A program made the position numbers and the translations under genes. Below are positions 1 through 8,132 of a stretch of DNA of 64,000 nt, in pieces; the first letter of the stretch is position 1; every line of letters starts with the position of its first letter. Origin of the DNA: Bacteroides caecigallinarum (GTDB lineage: Bacteria; Bacteroidota; Bacteroidia; Bacteroidales; Bacteroidaceae); contig NZ_JACJLQ010000008.1 of the NCBI RefSeq assembly GCF_016902295.1, positions 44,628 through 108,627 of the forward strand. Direction: 5' to 3'. The notes beneath the pieces were generated by a model. The model was not told the origin of the DNA. It saw only the letters and a program-made list of their open reading frames with translations, and did not search any database.

Positions 1-110
1 ACTGTAGTCGGCAATGCTGCCCACTGTAGTCGGCAATGCTGCCCACGATTGTCAGCAATGCTGCCCACTATAGTCGGCACCAAAAAATGTGGTATATCTG
101 ATGTCTATGA
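1..110. repeat. 22-bp direct repeats, possible end of an IS21-type element
   Basis: Three tandem 22-bp units begin at 1, 23 and 45 and share the core GGCAATGCTGCCC; a fourth, incomplete unit starts at 67 and ends in AGTCGGCACC. Each full unit holds the small inverted repeat GGCA-N4-TGCC. Repeats at 22-26 bp spacing resemble the transposase-binding sites of IS21-family ends, as seen in the complete element at 55336-57977, but the sequence differs. That these are the end of another element to the left is inference. The rest of 110-243 is AT-rich spacer. Confidence 0.45.
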
Positions 111-243
111 AGCCCATTCCTCGGTAAAAGAGATTATTTCAATCAGATGTAAAATATCTTCCAGAAAATATGCCATTCCATCTTTTTTGGCGTATTATTG
201 TATAATTTTTAGTAGAAAATGTAACTTTTTGCAAAAGATACAC

Positions 244-251
244 TATTTTTG
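244..251 (+). promoter_or_regulatory. Bacteroidetes -7 box for glsA
   Basis: TATTTTTG fits TAnnTTTG exactly. Transcription would begin near 258, which excludes the GTG at 254 as start and favours ATG at 284. No well-spaced -33 TTG is seen. Confidence 0.55.
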
Positions 252-283
252 CGGTGTATAACTTCAAAAGAACAAGAATAAAT

Positions 284-1102
284 ATGTCAGACAATTCTGT
301 TTTTCTGATTGATATTGATAAAGTCCTAAAGGAAAAGGCGGGTGATAAAGCTCGTCGTGTTCCGCGTTTTGTGGTTTCCTATCTCAAACGAATAGTTCAT
401 CAGGATGAGATAAATGCTTTCCTTACAAGTGTATCAGATAAAGTTGGTGTAGATTTTCTGGAAGCATGTATGGATTATTTGGATATTAAGTTGGAAGTAG
501 AAGGACTTGAGAACCTTCCGGATGACAGATTATGTACATTCGTATCGAATCATCCTCTTGGAGGCCAGGACGGTATAGCTTTAGGCTATGTTCTGGGCAA
601 GCATTACGACGGGAAAATAAAATATCTTGTAAACGACCTGCTGATGAATCTGCATGGTCTTGCTCCATTATGTATTCCTATAAATAAAACCGGTTCGCAG
701 TCAAGAGATTTTCCACGTATGGTGGAGGCCGGATTTCATTCGGACCAACATATAATTATGTTCCCTGCCGGTTTATGCTCAAGAAGGCGTAATGGAGTGA
801 TAAGAGATTTGGAATGGAAAAAGACATTTATAACCAAGAGCATTGAAACTCAAAGGGATGTCATCCCTGTTCATTTCGAGGGCAGAAACTCTGATTTCTT
901 TTATAACTTGGCCAATCTGTGTAAGTTTTTGGGAATAAAATTCAATATCGCCATGTTGTATCTTGCCGACGAGATGTATAAAAACAGACATAAGACATTC
1001 AAGATTACGATTGGCAAGCCTATACCTTGGCAGACTTTTGATAAGTCGCGTTCGCATGCGGCATGGGCGGCATACGTACGCGATATAGTTTACAAGCTAT
1101 AG
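284..1102 (+). CDS. glsA: GlsA-like O-acyltransferase (PlsC/LPLAT superfamily), glycine lipid synthesis
   Basis: This 272-residue protein belongs to the lysophospholipid acyltransferase (PlsC) superfamily. It carries NHPLGGQD, an H-x5-D form of the acyltransferase motif, followed by PINKTGSQ and the FPAGLCSRR block, a pattern typical of hemolysin/OlsA-like acyltransferases. In Bacteroides thetaiotaomicron a neighbouring pair, GlsB (N-acyltransferase) and GlsA (O-acyltransferase), makes glycine lipids; here the same two families lie 28 bp apart, which supports the call. GlsA should add the ester-linked fatty acid to N-acyl glycine at the inner membrane. The start at 284 was chosen over GTG 254 because the promoter box ends at 251. 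The alternative is a generic 1-acylglycerol-phosphate acyltransferase. Confidence 0.75.
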   Translation: MSDNSVFLIDIDKVLKEKAGDKARRVPRFVVSYLKRIVHQDEINAFLTSVSDKVGVDFLEACMDYLDIKLEVEGLENLPDDRLCTFVSNHPLGGQDGIALGYVLGKHYDGKIKYLVNDLLMNLHGLAPLCIPINKTGSQSRDFPRMVEAGFHSDQHIIMFPAGLCSRRRNGVIRDLEWKKTFITKSIETQRDVIPVHFEGRNSDFFYNLANLCKFLGIKFNIAMLYLADEMYKNRHKTFKITIGKPIPWQTFDKSRSHAAWAAYVRDIVYKL

Positions 1103-1130
1103 ATAAGATAGAAAATAAACAAGAAGATAT

Positions 1131-2108
1131 ATGGAAGATATTATTGCTCCGATTGACAAGGAAATCTTAAAATCGGAATTGACTGAAGAAAAGCGATTAA
1201 GATTTACCAATAAGAGTAACAATGAGATTTATATTGTTACATGGAAGGACTCTCCAAATGTGCTTAAGGAAATTGGTCGTCTGCGCGAAATCGCATTCCG
1301 CGAAGCAGGCGGTGGTACAGGCAAGTCGCTTGACCTTGACGAATATGATTTGATGGAGAATCCATACAAGCAGCTTGTGGTATGGAATCCTGATGCTGAG
1401 GAAATATTGGGCGGATATCGCTATTTGTTTGGCGATGAAGTGGAATTTGACCAACATGGAAAACCTGTGCTTGCTACAGCTCACATGTTCGATTTTTCAG
1501 AGAAGTTCCTTAAAGAGTATATGCCATATACCGTGGAGCTTGGACGTTCGTTCGTTACTCTTGAATATCAGTCAAGCCGTGCTGGTTCTAAAGGACTGTT
1601 TGCCCTTGATAATTTGTGGGACGGACTTGGAGCCCTTACAGTAATCAATCCGAATATGAAATATTATTTCGGAAAGATGACAATGTATCCGAGCTATAAC
1701 AGACTGGGACGTGACATGATTCTGTATTTCCTTAACAAGCATTTCAGCGATCCTGACGGACTTATTACTCCGGTTCAGCCACTTAAAATAGAAACAGACG
1801 TGGAAGTGCTTGAAAAACTTTTCTGCTGCGATACGTTTAAGGAAGACTATAAGATACTTAACACCGAGGTACGTAAACTTGGATATAATATTCCTCCTTT
1901 GGTTAATGCCTATATGAGCTTGTCGCCAACAATGCGCATGTTCGGTACTGCCATAAATTATGGTTTTGGCGATGTGGAGGAAACCGGAATACTTATTGCG
2001 GTAGATGAGATTCTTGAAGAAAAACGTGTGCGTCACATAGAATCTTACATAAAGGAACATCCTGAAGCTTTGAATCTTACTTCAGGCGCAAATCCTTTAA
2101 TGAGATAA
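1131..2108 (+). CDS. glsB: GlsB-like N-acyltransferase (GNAT/OlsB-like), glycine lipid synthesis
   Basis: A 325-residue member of the OlsB/hemolysin-like GNAT acyltransferase group. Residues about 50-140 show the family pattern IAFREAGGGTG, then VVWN..EEILGGYRY and the TVELGRSFV block that shapes the acyl-donor site. Established work in Bacteroides assigns such proteins the first step of glycine lipid synthesis, N-acylation of glycine. It follows glsA closely and both genes are closed by a hairpin terminator at 2135-2168, so they probably form a two-gene operon. The protein has no signal peptide and should act on the cytoplasmic face of the inner membrane. The amino-acid acceptor is taken from the family, not from this sequence. 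Confidence 0.75.
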   Translation: MEDIIAPIDKEILKSELTEEKRLRFTNKSNNEIYIVTWKDSPNVLKEIGRLREIAFREAGGGTGKSLDLDEYDLMENPYKQLVVWNPDAEEILGGYRYLFGDEVEFDQHGKPVLATAHMFDFSEKFLKEYMPYTVELGRSFVTLEYQSSRAGSKGLFALDNLWDGLGALTVINPNMKYYFGKMTMYPSYNRLGRDMILYFLNKHFSDPDGLITPVQPLKIETDVEVLEKLFCCDTFKEDYKILNTEVRKLGYNIPPLVNAYMSLSPTMRMFGTAINYGFGDVEETGILIAVDEILEEKRVRHIESYIKEHPEALNLTSGANPLMR

Positions 2109-2134
2109 CAATGAAAATTGGATAATATATTGAT

Positions 2135-2168
2135 AGGGCGGAGAGTTTTTTTTGTCTTCGCCCTTTTT
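2135..2168 (+). terminator. Intrinsic terminator after glsB
   Basis: AGGGCGGAGA (2135-2144) pairs with 2155-2164 as a 10-bp stem with one G-T pair, followed by TTTTT. It separates glsAB from dgt. Confidence 0.75.
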
Positions 2169-2198
2169 AATTGCCCGATTTTATTGATTATCAAAAAG

Positions 2199-2229
2199 TT
2201 GAATTTTGGGAAACAAAACTATATATTTG
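2199..2229 (+). promoter_or_regulatory. Bacteroidetes promoter for dgt
   Basis: TTG at 2199-2201, a 20-bp spacer and TATATTTG at 2222-2229 match the -33/-7 consensus. The start codon lies 22 bp downstream. Confidence 0.7.
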
Positions 2230-2250
2230 CATTACTAAATACAGATATAC

Positions 2251-3582
2251 ATGAATTGGCAGCAACTTATATCAAATAAACGTTTCGGATTGGAACATCT
2301 TCATGAATTGCGTAAGGACGACAGGACAGAGTTTCAGCGGGATTACGACAGACTTGTGTTCTCAGCTCCGTTCCGTCGTCTGCAGAATAAGACCCAGGTT
2401 TTTCCGTTGCCGGGCAGTATCTTCGTCCATAACAGGCTTACGCATAGTCTGGAAGTGTCGTGTGTAGGTCGTTCGTTAGGAAATGAAGTTTCTCAGGGTT
2501 TGCTCTGTAAACATCCTGAACTGGCAAATACACATCTAAGCGAGATAGGTTCAATAGTATCTGCGGCATGTCTTGCCCATGACCTTGGCAATCCACCTTT
2601 CGGACATTCGGGCGAGAAGGCTATCGGAACATATTTTTCCGAAGGTAAAGGCCAAGTGTTAAGAGATTTGCTTACTCCTGAGGAATGGAATGACATTATT
2701 CATTTCGAAGGGAATGCCAATGCATTCAGGTTGCTAACCCATCAATTCAAAGGACGTAGGAAGGGTGGTTTTGTGATGACATATTCCACTCTCGCCTCTA
2801 TCGTGAAATATCCTTATTCATCTGTCCTGGCAGGCGGAAAACAGAAATTCGGTTTCTTCATTACCGAAGAGGAATATTTCCGGAAGATTGCCGATGAGCT
2901 TGGCATTGTCAGATTGAGCAAGGAAGGCGAACCGGTGAAATATGCCCGTTATCCGTTAGTGTATCTTGTAGAGGCTGCCGATGACATCTGCTATCAGATG
3001 ATGGATATAGAAGATGCCCATAAGCTGAAAATTCTTACATCGGAGGAGACAAAACAGTTGTACAGAGGTTTCCTGAGTAAGGAACGCTTGGAACGTACGG
3101 ACATGATATGCTCTATGGTAACAGATACTAACGAGCAGATAGCATATCTCCGCAGCACTGCCATCGGAATATTGGTCAAGGAATGTACACGTGTCTTTCT
3201 GGAAAACGAGGAAAGTATTCTGGCGGGAACTTTTAAAGGGCAGTTGATAAGCCATCTTGATGAGCATGTGCGGAAAGCATACGAGAATTGTTCGGATACA
3301 GCTTTCAAGCGTATATACTGTTCGAAAGATGTCGTAGATATTGAATTGGCAGGTTATCAGGTTATATCCACACTTATTGATTTGATGATAGAGGCTGTAC
3401 GCTATCCCGAAAAGGCATATTCGCAACTCCTTATAAACAGAGTTTCCGCACAATATGACATTTCTGCGCCTACACTATATGGAAGAATTATAGCAGTCCT
3501 TGACTATATTTCAGGAATGACGGATGTATATGCACTTGATTTGTATAGAAAAATTAATGGTAACAGCCTGCCGGCCGTTTGA
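2251..3582 (+). CDS. dgt: dGTP triphosphohydrolase (HD-domain dGTPase)
   Basis: At 443 residues it has the normal length for the family. The N-terminal FSAPFRRLQNKTQVFPLP block and NRLTHSLEV are the dGTPase signature; AACLAHDLGNPPFGHSGE holds the HD metal-binding pair. The enzyme hydrolyses deoxynucleoside triphosphates to nucleoside and tripolyphosphate in the cytoplasm, controlling dNTP pools. It has its own promoter and lies 57 bp upstream of dut, so two dNTP-sanitising enzymes are adjacent. Substrate preference among dNTPs cannot be read from the sequence. Confidence 0.9.
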   Translation: MNWQQLISNKRFGLEHLHELRKDDRTEFQRDYDRLVFSAPFRRLQNKTQVFPLPGSIFVHNRLTHSLEVSCVGRSLGNEVSQGLLCKHPELANTHLSEIGSIVSAACLAHDLGNPPFGHSGEKAIGTYFSEGKGQVLRDLLTPEEWNDIIHFEGNANAFRLLTHQFKGRRKGGFVMTYSTLASIVKYPYSSVLAGGKQKFGFFITEEEYFRKIADELGIVRLSKEGEPVKYARYPLVYLVEAADDICYQMMDIEDAHKLKILTSEETKQLYRGFLSKERLERTDMICSMVTDTNEQIAYLRSTAIGILVKECTRVFLENEESILAGTFKGQLISHLDEHVRKAYENCSDTAFKRIYCSKDVVDIELAGYQVISTLIDLMIEAVRYPEKAYSQLLINRVSAQYDISAPTLYGRIIAVLDYISGMTDVYALDLYRKINGNSLPAV

Positions 3583-3639
3583 TTTTGAGAAATAAAATAT
3601 TTCTATTTACTTTGCACTATTATAAATACACTTGTCTAT

Positions 3640-4074
3640 ATGAAAATTAGAATAATCAATAAATCCAAACATCCGTTGCCGCAGTATGCGACATCACTTT
3701 CTGCAGGTCTTGACCTACGTGCGAATATTGATACTCCAATTACTCTTCAGCCCCTTCAGCGTTGTCTTGTTCCTACCGGGCTTTTCATGGCGCTCCCAGA
3801 GGGTTATGAGGCACAGGTGCGTCCTCGTAGCGGTTTGGCTATAAAGAAAGGTGTTACTGTATTGAACAGTCCCGGTACGATAGATGCCGATTATAGAGGT
3901 GAGATATGTATCATACTCGTTAATCTGTCGAACGAGCCTTTTGTAATAGAAGATGGTGAGCGTGTAGCACAAATGGTTATAGCGCGTCATGAACAGGCCG
4001 AATGGGATGAAACTGACACACTGGACGAGACTGAGCGTGGAACTGGAGGTTTCGGCCACAGCGGAAAGAAATGA
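3640..4074 (+). CDS. dut: Deoxyuridine 5'-triphosphate nucleotidohydrolase (dUTPase)
   Basis: A 144-residue trimeric dUTPase with all family motifs: AGLDLRA near the N-terminus, [18 protein letters not shown] with the catalytic aspartate, and the C-terminal [10 protein letters not shown] arm that closes over the substrate. It converts dUTP to dUMP and pyrophosphate, preventing uracil incorporation and supplying thymidylate synthesis. It begins a run of same-strand genes through the EnvC-like gene; the start of the next gene lies only 14 bp beyond its stop. A weak promoter-like TACTTTGC lies at 3608. Confidence 0.95.
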   Translation: MKIRIINKSKHPLPQYATSLSAGLDLRANIDTPITLQPLQRCLVPTGLFMALPEGYEAQVRPRSGLAIKKGVTVLNSPGTIDADYRGEICIILVNLSNEPFVIEDGERVAQMVIARHEQAEWDETDTLDETERGTGGFGHSGKK

Positions 4075-4088
4075 TTATAGAAAAACCA

Positions 4089-5873
4089 ATGAAGTACATT
4101 TATTTATTAATTTTTATATTGCCTTTATTCTTTTCTTGCGGGACATTGAATCAAAAGAAACAGCGTGCGGACAAGGCCGTTTCGGAGCTGAAAGACCCTT
4201 TGACATATGAACAACGCCGTAAGTTTGATTATTATTTTCTGGAAGCTGTACGTATGAAGCAGAAAGGAGAATACGATGCGGCTTTCAAACTGTACGAACA
4301 TTGCCTTGACATATACCCACAGTCGGCTGCAGTTCTGTACGAAATATCACAGTTCTATATGTTCTTAGGTCAGGAAGCTAAGGGAGAGGAGGCATTAAAA
4401 CAGGCTTCACGTTCCGACGAGGGTAATTTTTGGTATAAACAGACTTTGGCATCTTATTATCAGTCAAAACAGAATTGGCTGAAGGCTATATCAGTGTATG
4501 AAGATATGGCACATATATTCCCGTCACGTCTTGAACCTCTGCTTTCGTTGGCCGATCTTTACGGTCGTACTAAAAGCTATGACAATCTTGTCGCTACGCT
4601 TGACCGTATTGAAGAACTTGACGGAAAATCCGAGCAGTTGAGTATGGAGAAATTCCGTGCATATCTCCAGCTTGACAATATGGAGAAGGCTTTCAGCGAG
4701 ATACAGTCTTTAGTGGATGAATATCCGTACGATATGCGCTACAGAACAGTTCTTGGTGATGTATATCTGAGCAATGACCGTAACGATGAGGCGTTGAAAG
4801 TATATCAGGACATCCTGAAGGAAGAGCCTGATTATGCTCCTGCTATGGTATCATTGGCATCATATTATCAGAAAACAGGTCAGGACAGCCTGTATGCTGT
4901 GCAATTGGATTCCATATTGGTGAACGAAAATGTGGATACAAAGCTGAAACTTGATTTCATGCGTCAGCAGATTTTAAGATCGGAACAGACTGACAGGGAC
5001 AGTACAAAGGTTATCCGTCTTTTCGAAACCATTCTTACAAAGAAACAGCCTAATGCAGATGTGCCGATGCTGTATGCACAGTATCTTATTACAAAAAAAA
5101 TGGAGAAGGAGTCTGTTCCTGTACTTAATAAGGTTCTGGAACTGGATCCTGAAAACAAACCTGCAAGACTTCAGCTTTTGAGCTATGCCATCAACAAGAA
5201 TGACCTTGACGAGGTTATACGTGTTGCTACTCCTGCCATAGTATATAATCCTGAAGCAATGGAGTTTTACTATTATTTAGGATTGGCTCATTATCAGAAG
5301 GACGAGACAGACAAGGCATTGGATGTTTTCAATAAGGGTGTACAGCAAATTAATGATAAGAGTGATAAGAATATTGCCTCAGATTTTTATTCCATACTTG
5401 GCGATTTGTATCACACAAAGGAAATGAAGGCTGAAGCTTATGCGGCATACGATTCATCGTTGGTGTATAATCCCAATAATATAAATACACTTAATAATTA
5501 TGCTTATTACTTGTCTGTAGAGCGCACAAACCTTGACAAGGCTGAGGAAATGAGTTTCATTACTGTGAAGGCCGAACCTGAGAATGCGACCTATCTTGAT
5601 ACTTACGCATGGATTCTTTTTGAAAAAGGAAGATACACTGAAGCAAGAATTTACATTGAGCAGGCTATGAAGAACGGTGGTGATTCCAGTCAGGTGATAG
5701 TGGAGCATTGCGGCGATATATATTTCAAATTAGGAGACAAGGATAAGGCTCTTGAGTATTGGAAAAAGGCTGATGCGATGGGAAGTACACCGGAGGATGG
5801 CAGTACCCCGCGGTCGGAAGAAGAATTGAAGCGGCTGAAACGCAAAATAGAATTGGAAAAATATGTGGAATAG
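4089..5873 (+). CDS. TPR-repeat lipoprotein
   Basis: The reading frame opens at 4071, overlapping dut, but ATG 4089 is preferred because it directly begins a lipoprotein signal: MKYIYLL, a hydrophobic stretch and lipobox FFSC. The mature protein of about 575 residues is almost wholly tetratricopeptide repeats (for example PQSAAVLYEISQFYMFLG and PNNINTLNNYAYYL), a scaffold for protein-protein contacts. A lipidated TPR protein followed by a DUF4292 lipoprotein and an M23/EnvC-like protein is an arrangement I know from other Bacteroidetes, suggesting a role in envelope or cell-wall assembly. Its exact function is unknown. Confidence 0.75.
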   Translation: MKYIYLLIFILPLFFSCGTLNQKKQRADKAVSELKDPLTYEQRRKFDYYFLEAVRMKQKGEYDAAFKLYEHCLDIYPQSAAVLYEISQFYMFLGQEAKGEEALKQASRSDEGNFWYKQTLASYYQSKQNWLKAISVYEDMAHIFPSRLEPLLSLADLYGRTKSYDNLVATLDRIEELDGKSEQLSMEKFRAYLQLDNMEKAFSEIQSLVDEYPYDMRYRTVLGDVYLSNDRNDEALKVYQDILKEEPDYAPAMVSLASYYQKTGQDSLYAVQLDSILVNENVDTKLKLDFMRQQILRSEQTDRDSTKVIRLFETILTKKQPNADVPMLYAQYLITKKMEKESVPVLNKVLELDPENKPARLQLLSYAINKNDLDEVIRVATPAIVYNPEAMEFYYYLGLAHYQKDETDKALDVFNKGVQQINDKSDKNIASDFYSILGDLYHTKEMKAEAYAAYDSSLVYNPNNINTLNNYAYYLSVERTNLDKAEEMSFITVKAEPENATYLDTYAWILFEKGRYTEARIYIEQAMKNGGDSSQVIVEHCGDIYFKLGDKDKALEYWKKADAMGSTPEDGSTPRSEEELKRLKRKIELEKYVE

Positions 5874-5901
5874 TGAATTACAACTAAATAACTTATATAA
5901 A

Positions 5902-6729
5902 ATGAAACGCATTATATATTTATTACTTTGTCTGGTGTTGATGGCATCATGTTCCACATCAAGAAAATCGCTTCGTAATACTACAATTGGCGGCCTGTCC
6001 GGCGTGGAGTATATGGAGAAAGTAATAGAATGGACTCCTGCACGTGAAAATCTTACAGCACGAACACGCATAGAACTTAATACAGGTACTTCCTCAACAA
6101 AGAGTATCAATGCCAATATGCGTATTCGTCGTGGTGAAATAATACGTTTGAGTGTCGCTCCTTTATTAGGCATTGAAGTGGTGCGAATTGATATTACGCC
6201 TGATTATGTTTTGGCTGTGGACAGGATGAACAAGCGTTATGTAGAAGTAAGTTTCTCCGAATTAAGCAGTCTTATGAATACACGGATTGATTTCAATATT
6301 ATCCAATCGTTGATATTGAATGAAATCTTTTTGCCTGGCAAACCAAGTTTGTCTCTGTCGGATGCAGATGAATTCAGTCTTACATCTGCTGATAGCAGAG
6401 CGCAACTTAAGGTGAAGTCATCAAAAAAGATAGACTATAGTTTTTTTACTTCGGCTACAGACGGACGTTTGGAAGAAACTGTTATATCGCTCAAGGGATT
6501 GCCATACTCTCTGCATTGCAGTTATTCAGATTTTACGATGCTGAACCGTGATGTATTTCCACAGAGAATTAATTTATATACTGAAGGAACAGGAAAAAAG
6601 TATTCGCTTGATATGAAACTTTCGCGAATTGGAACTGACTCAAATTGGGATACAAATACTGAACTGTCCTCAAAGTATAAAAAAATCTCACTTCCGGAAC
6701 TATTGAAAATATTTGAGCAGCTTAAGTGA
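5902..6729 (+). CDS. DUF4292-family lipoprotein
   Basis: The open frame starts at 5863, but ATG 5902 begins a clean lipoprotein signal (MKRIIYLLLCLVLMASC), so this start is used, giving 275 residues. The body is beta-rich and fits the DUF4292 family of Bacteroidetes, which resembles LolB/LolA-type lipid-carrier folds. It follows the TPR lipoprotein by 28 bp and precedes the EnvC-like gene by 62 bp. A carrier function for lipoproteins or lipids in the periplasm is inference from fold resemblance only. Confidence 0.65.
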   Translation: MKRIIYLLLCLVLMASCSTSRKSLRNTTIGGLSGVEYMEKVIEWTPARENLTARTRIELNTGTSSTKSINANMRIRRGEIIRLSVAPLLGIEVVRIDITPDYVLAVDRMNKRYVEVSFSELSSLMNTRIDFNIIQSLILNEIFLPGKPSLSLSDADEFSLTSADSRAQLKVKSSKKIDYSFFTSATDGRLEETVISLKGLPYSLHCSYSDFTMLNRDVFPQRINLYTEGTGKKYSLDMKLSRIGTDSNWDTNTELSSKYKKISLPELLKIFEQLK

Positions 6730-6791
6730 TGAAATGTAAGTTGGTCATATAACTTCTTTAACGTCAAAACTTCTATAACTTCATAATTAAC
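6730..6791 (+). repeat. Short-tandem-repeat spacer (ATAACTTC type)
   Basis: The gap between the DUF4292 and EnvC-like genes contains spaced copies of an 8-9 bp unit (ATAACTTC, TTTAACGTC, AAAACTTC, TATAACTTC). It belongs to the family of low-complexity spacers seen at seven further places in the window. Confidence 0.5.
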
Positions 6792-8075
6792 ATGCCTCAC
6801 AAATTCATCTCTTTCTTAATATCATTGCTGTTTGCATTGTCATTTCAGACAGTGTTTTCACAATCCACGCCTAAAATAAGACAGTTGGAGAAGGAACGTA
6901 ATGAATTACACAAACGAATTAGTGAATCGGAGACATTGTTAAAATCAACAGGTAAGGATGTAAAAAGTCAGCTTGATAATCTTTCTCTGATAACCGGACA
7001 GATTTCTGAGAGGAAAAAGTATCTTTCTTCGGTACAGAAAGACATAAACAGTATTCAGCAGGAGATAAATCGTCTGGAGAGTGAACTCAAAACTCTTGGC
7101 GCTGAACTCAAACAGAAACAGGCGCGTTATGAAAAATCCTTGAAATATCTTCATCGTAACAGCTCTATTCAGGAGAAGCTTATGTTTATATTTGCGGCGG
7201 ATAATCTTAGTCAGATGTACCGACGTTTGCGCTATGTGCGCCAGTATGCTGATTTTCAGCGTCTGAAAGGGGAGGAGATTAAAAATAAGCAGGCCGAAAT
7301 AACAGAAAAGAAAAAAGTTACTGAAGAAACGTATAATGCCAAAGTGGAACTTTTGAGGCATCAGGAAGCTGAGAAGAAAAAGCTTGAAGAACAGGAGGCT
7401 GAAAGAAAGAAAATTCTGTCTTCAATACAAAACAAGCAGATTCAAATAAGAAAGGAACTTGAAATACAGCGAAAGGCTGCCAACAGACTAAATTCTGAAA
7501 TAGACCGTCTGATAGCTATAGAGGTTGAGGCCGCACGTAAAAAAGCTGAGGAAGAACGTCGTCGCAGACAGGCTGCAGCAAAGAAAAAAGCGACAGAAGA
7601 ACAGGATAAGCCGGTAAAGGAACAAATGGATGTATATCGTGTTGATGAGTCAGACAGTAAGCTTTCAGGCTCTTTTGAACGTAATAAAGGTAAACTTCCT
7701 GTACCAGTGACAGGCGCATACGTTATAATAGGGCATTATGGGCAGTATCAGGTTGAGGGCTTGAGGAATGTACGCCTTGACAATAAGGGAATTGATATAA
7801 AAACCAAGCAGGGGGCGATGGCCCGTACAATATTCGATGGTGAGGTTACTGCTGTGTTCCAGTATAATGGACTGGCAAATGTGCTTGTCAGACATGGAAG
7901 TTACATCTCTGTTTATTGTAATCTGGAATCTGTAATTGTAAAAAAAGGCAGCCAGTTGAAGACACGCGACGTTATCGGACAGATAAATACAGATGCCGAC
8001 GGAAATACAGTTCTTCATTTTCAGCTTCGTAAGGAGACTGCGAAACTTAATCCTGAACAATGGATTGTTAGATGA
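6792..8075 (+). CDS. EnvC-like murein hydrolase activator with degenerate LytM/M23 domain
   Basis: A 427-residue exported protein: signal peptide 1-23 (cut after VFS), long coiled coil from about 25 to 270 rich in K, E and Q, then a LytM/M23 domain at about 305-427. In active M23 enzymes zinc is held by HxxxD and by the second histidine of HxH. Here these read N331-KGI-D335 and V407-L-H409, so one ligand and the catalytic histidine are missing. This is the pattern of EnvC/NlpD-type non-catalytic activators of N-acetylmuramoyl-L-alanine amidases. It closes the dut-TPR-DUF4292 gene run and is followed by a terminator. The amidase partner is not in the window. Confidence 0.8.
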   Translation: MPHKFISFLISLLFALSFQTVFSQSTPKIRQLEKERNELHKRISESETLLKSTGKDVKSQLDNLSLITGQISERKKYLSSVQKDINSIQQEINRLESELKTLGAELKQKQARYEKSLKYLHRNSSIQEKLMFIFAADNLSQMYRRLRYVRQYADFQRLKGEEIKNKQAEITEKKKVTEETYNAKVELLRHQEAEKKKLEEQEAERKKILSSIQNKQIQIRKELEIQRKAANRLNSEIDRLIAIEVEAARKKAEEERRRRQAAAKKKATEEQDKPVKEQMDVYRVDESDSKLSGSFERNKGKLPVPVTGAYVIIGHYGQYQVEGLRNVRLDNKGIDIKTKQGAMARTIFDGEVTAVFQYNGLANVLVRHGSYISVYCNLESVIVKKGSQLKTRDVIGQINTDADGNTVLHFQLRKETAKLNPEQWIVR

Positions 8076-8083
8076 TATTTAAG

Positions 8084-8117
8084 CTTCCCTGCTGCGTCTA
8101 TTGTACAGGCAGGGAAG
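8084..8117. terminator. Convergent hairpin between the EnvC-like and GH35-like genes
   Basis: CTTCCCTGC (8084-8092) pairs perfectly with GCAGGGAAG (8109-8117) around a 16-nt loop. It lies between convergent genes and can serve both strands, although the T tract is poor. Confidence 0.6.
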
Positions 8118-8132
8118 TCTTGCTATGTATAT

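Noticed and set aside
1..66. CRISPR array
   Set aside because: The 22-bp units are directly adjacent without spacers and no cas gene is present. The array at 51040 likewise has 6-bp gaps only.
49..261. 70-codon open frame at the left edge
   Set aside because: It is made from the 22-bp repeats and promoter DNA of glsA and has no protein-like features.
254..283. GTG start ten codons upstream for glsA
   Set aside because: The promoter -7 box ends at 251, so this codon would lie at or before the transcription start.
1572..2060. 162-codon antisense frame in glsB
   Set aside because: No start context and no recognisable domain; the plus-strand gene is well supported.
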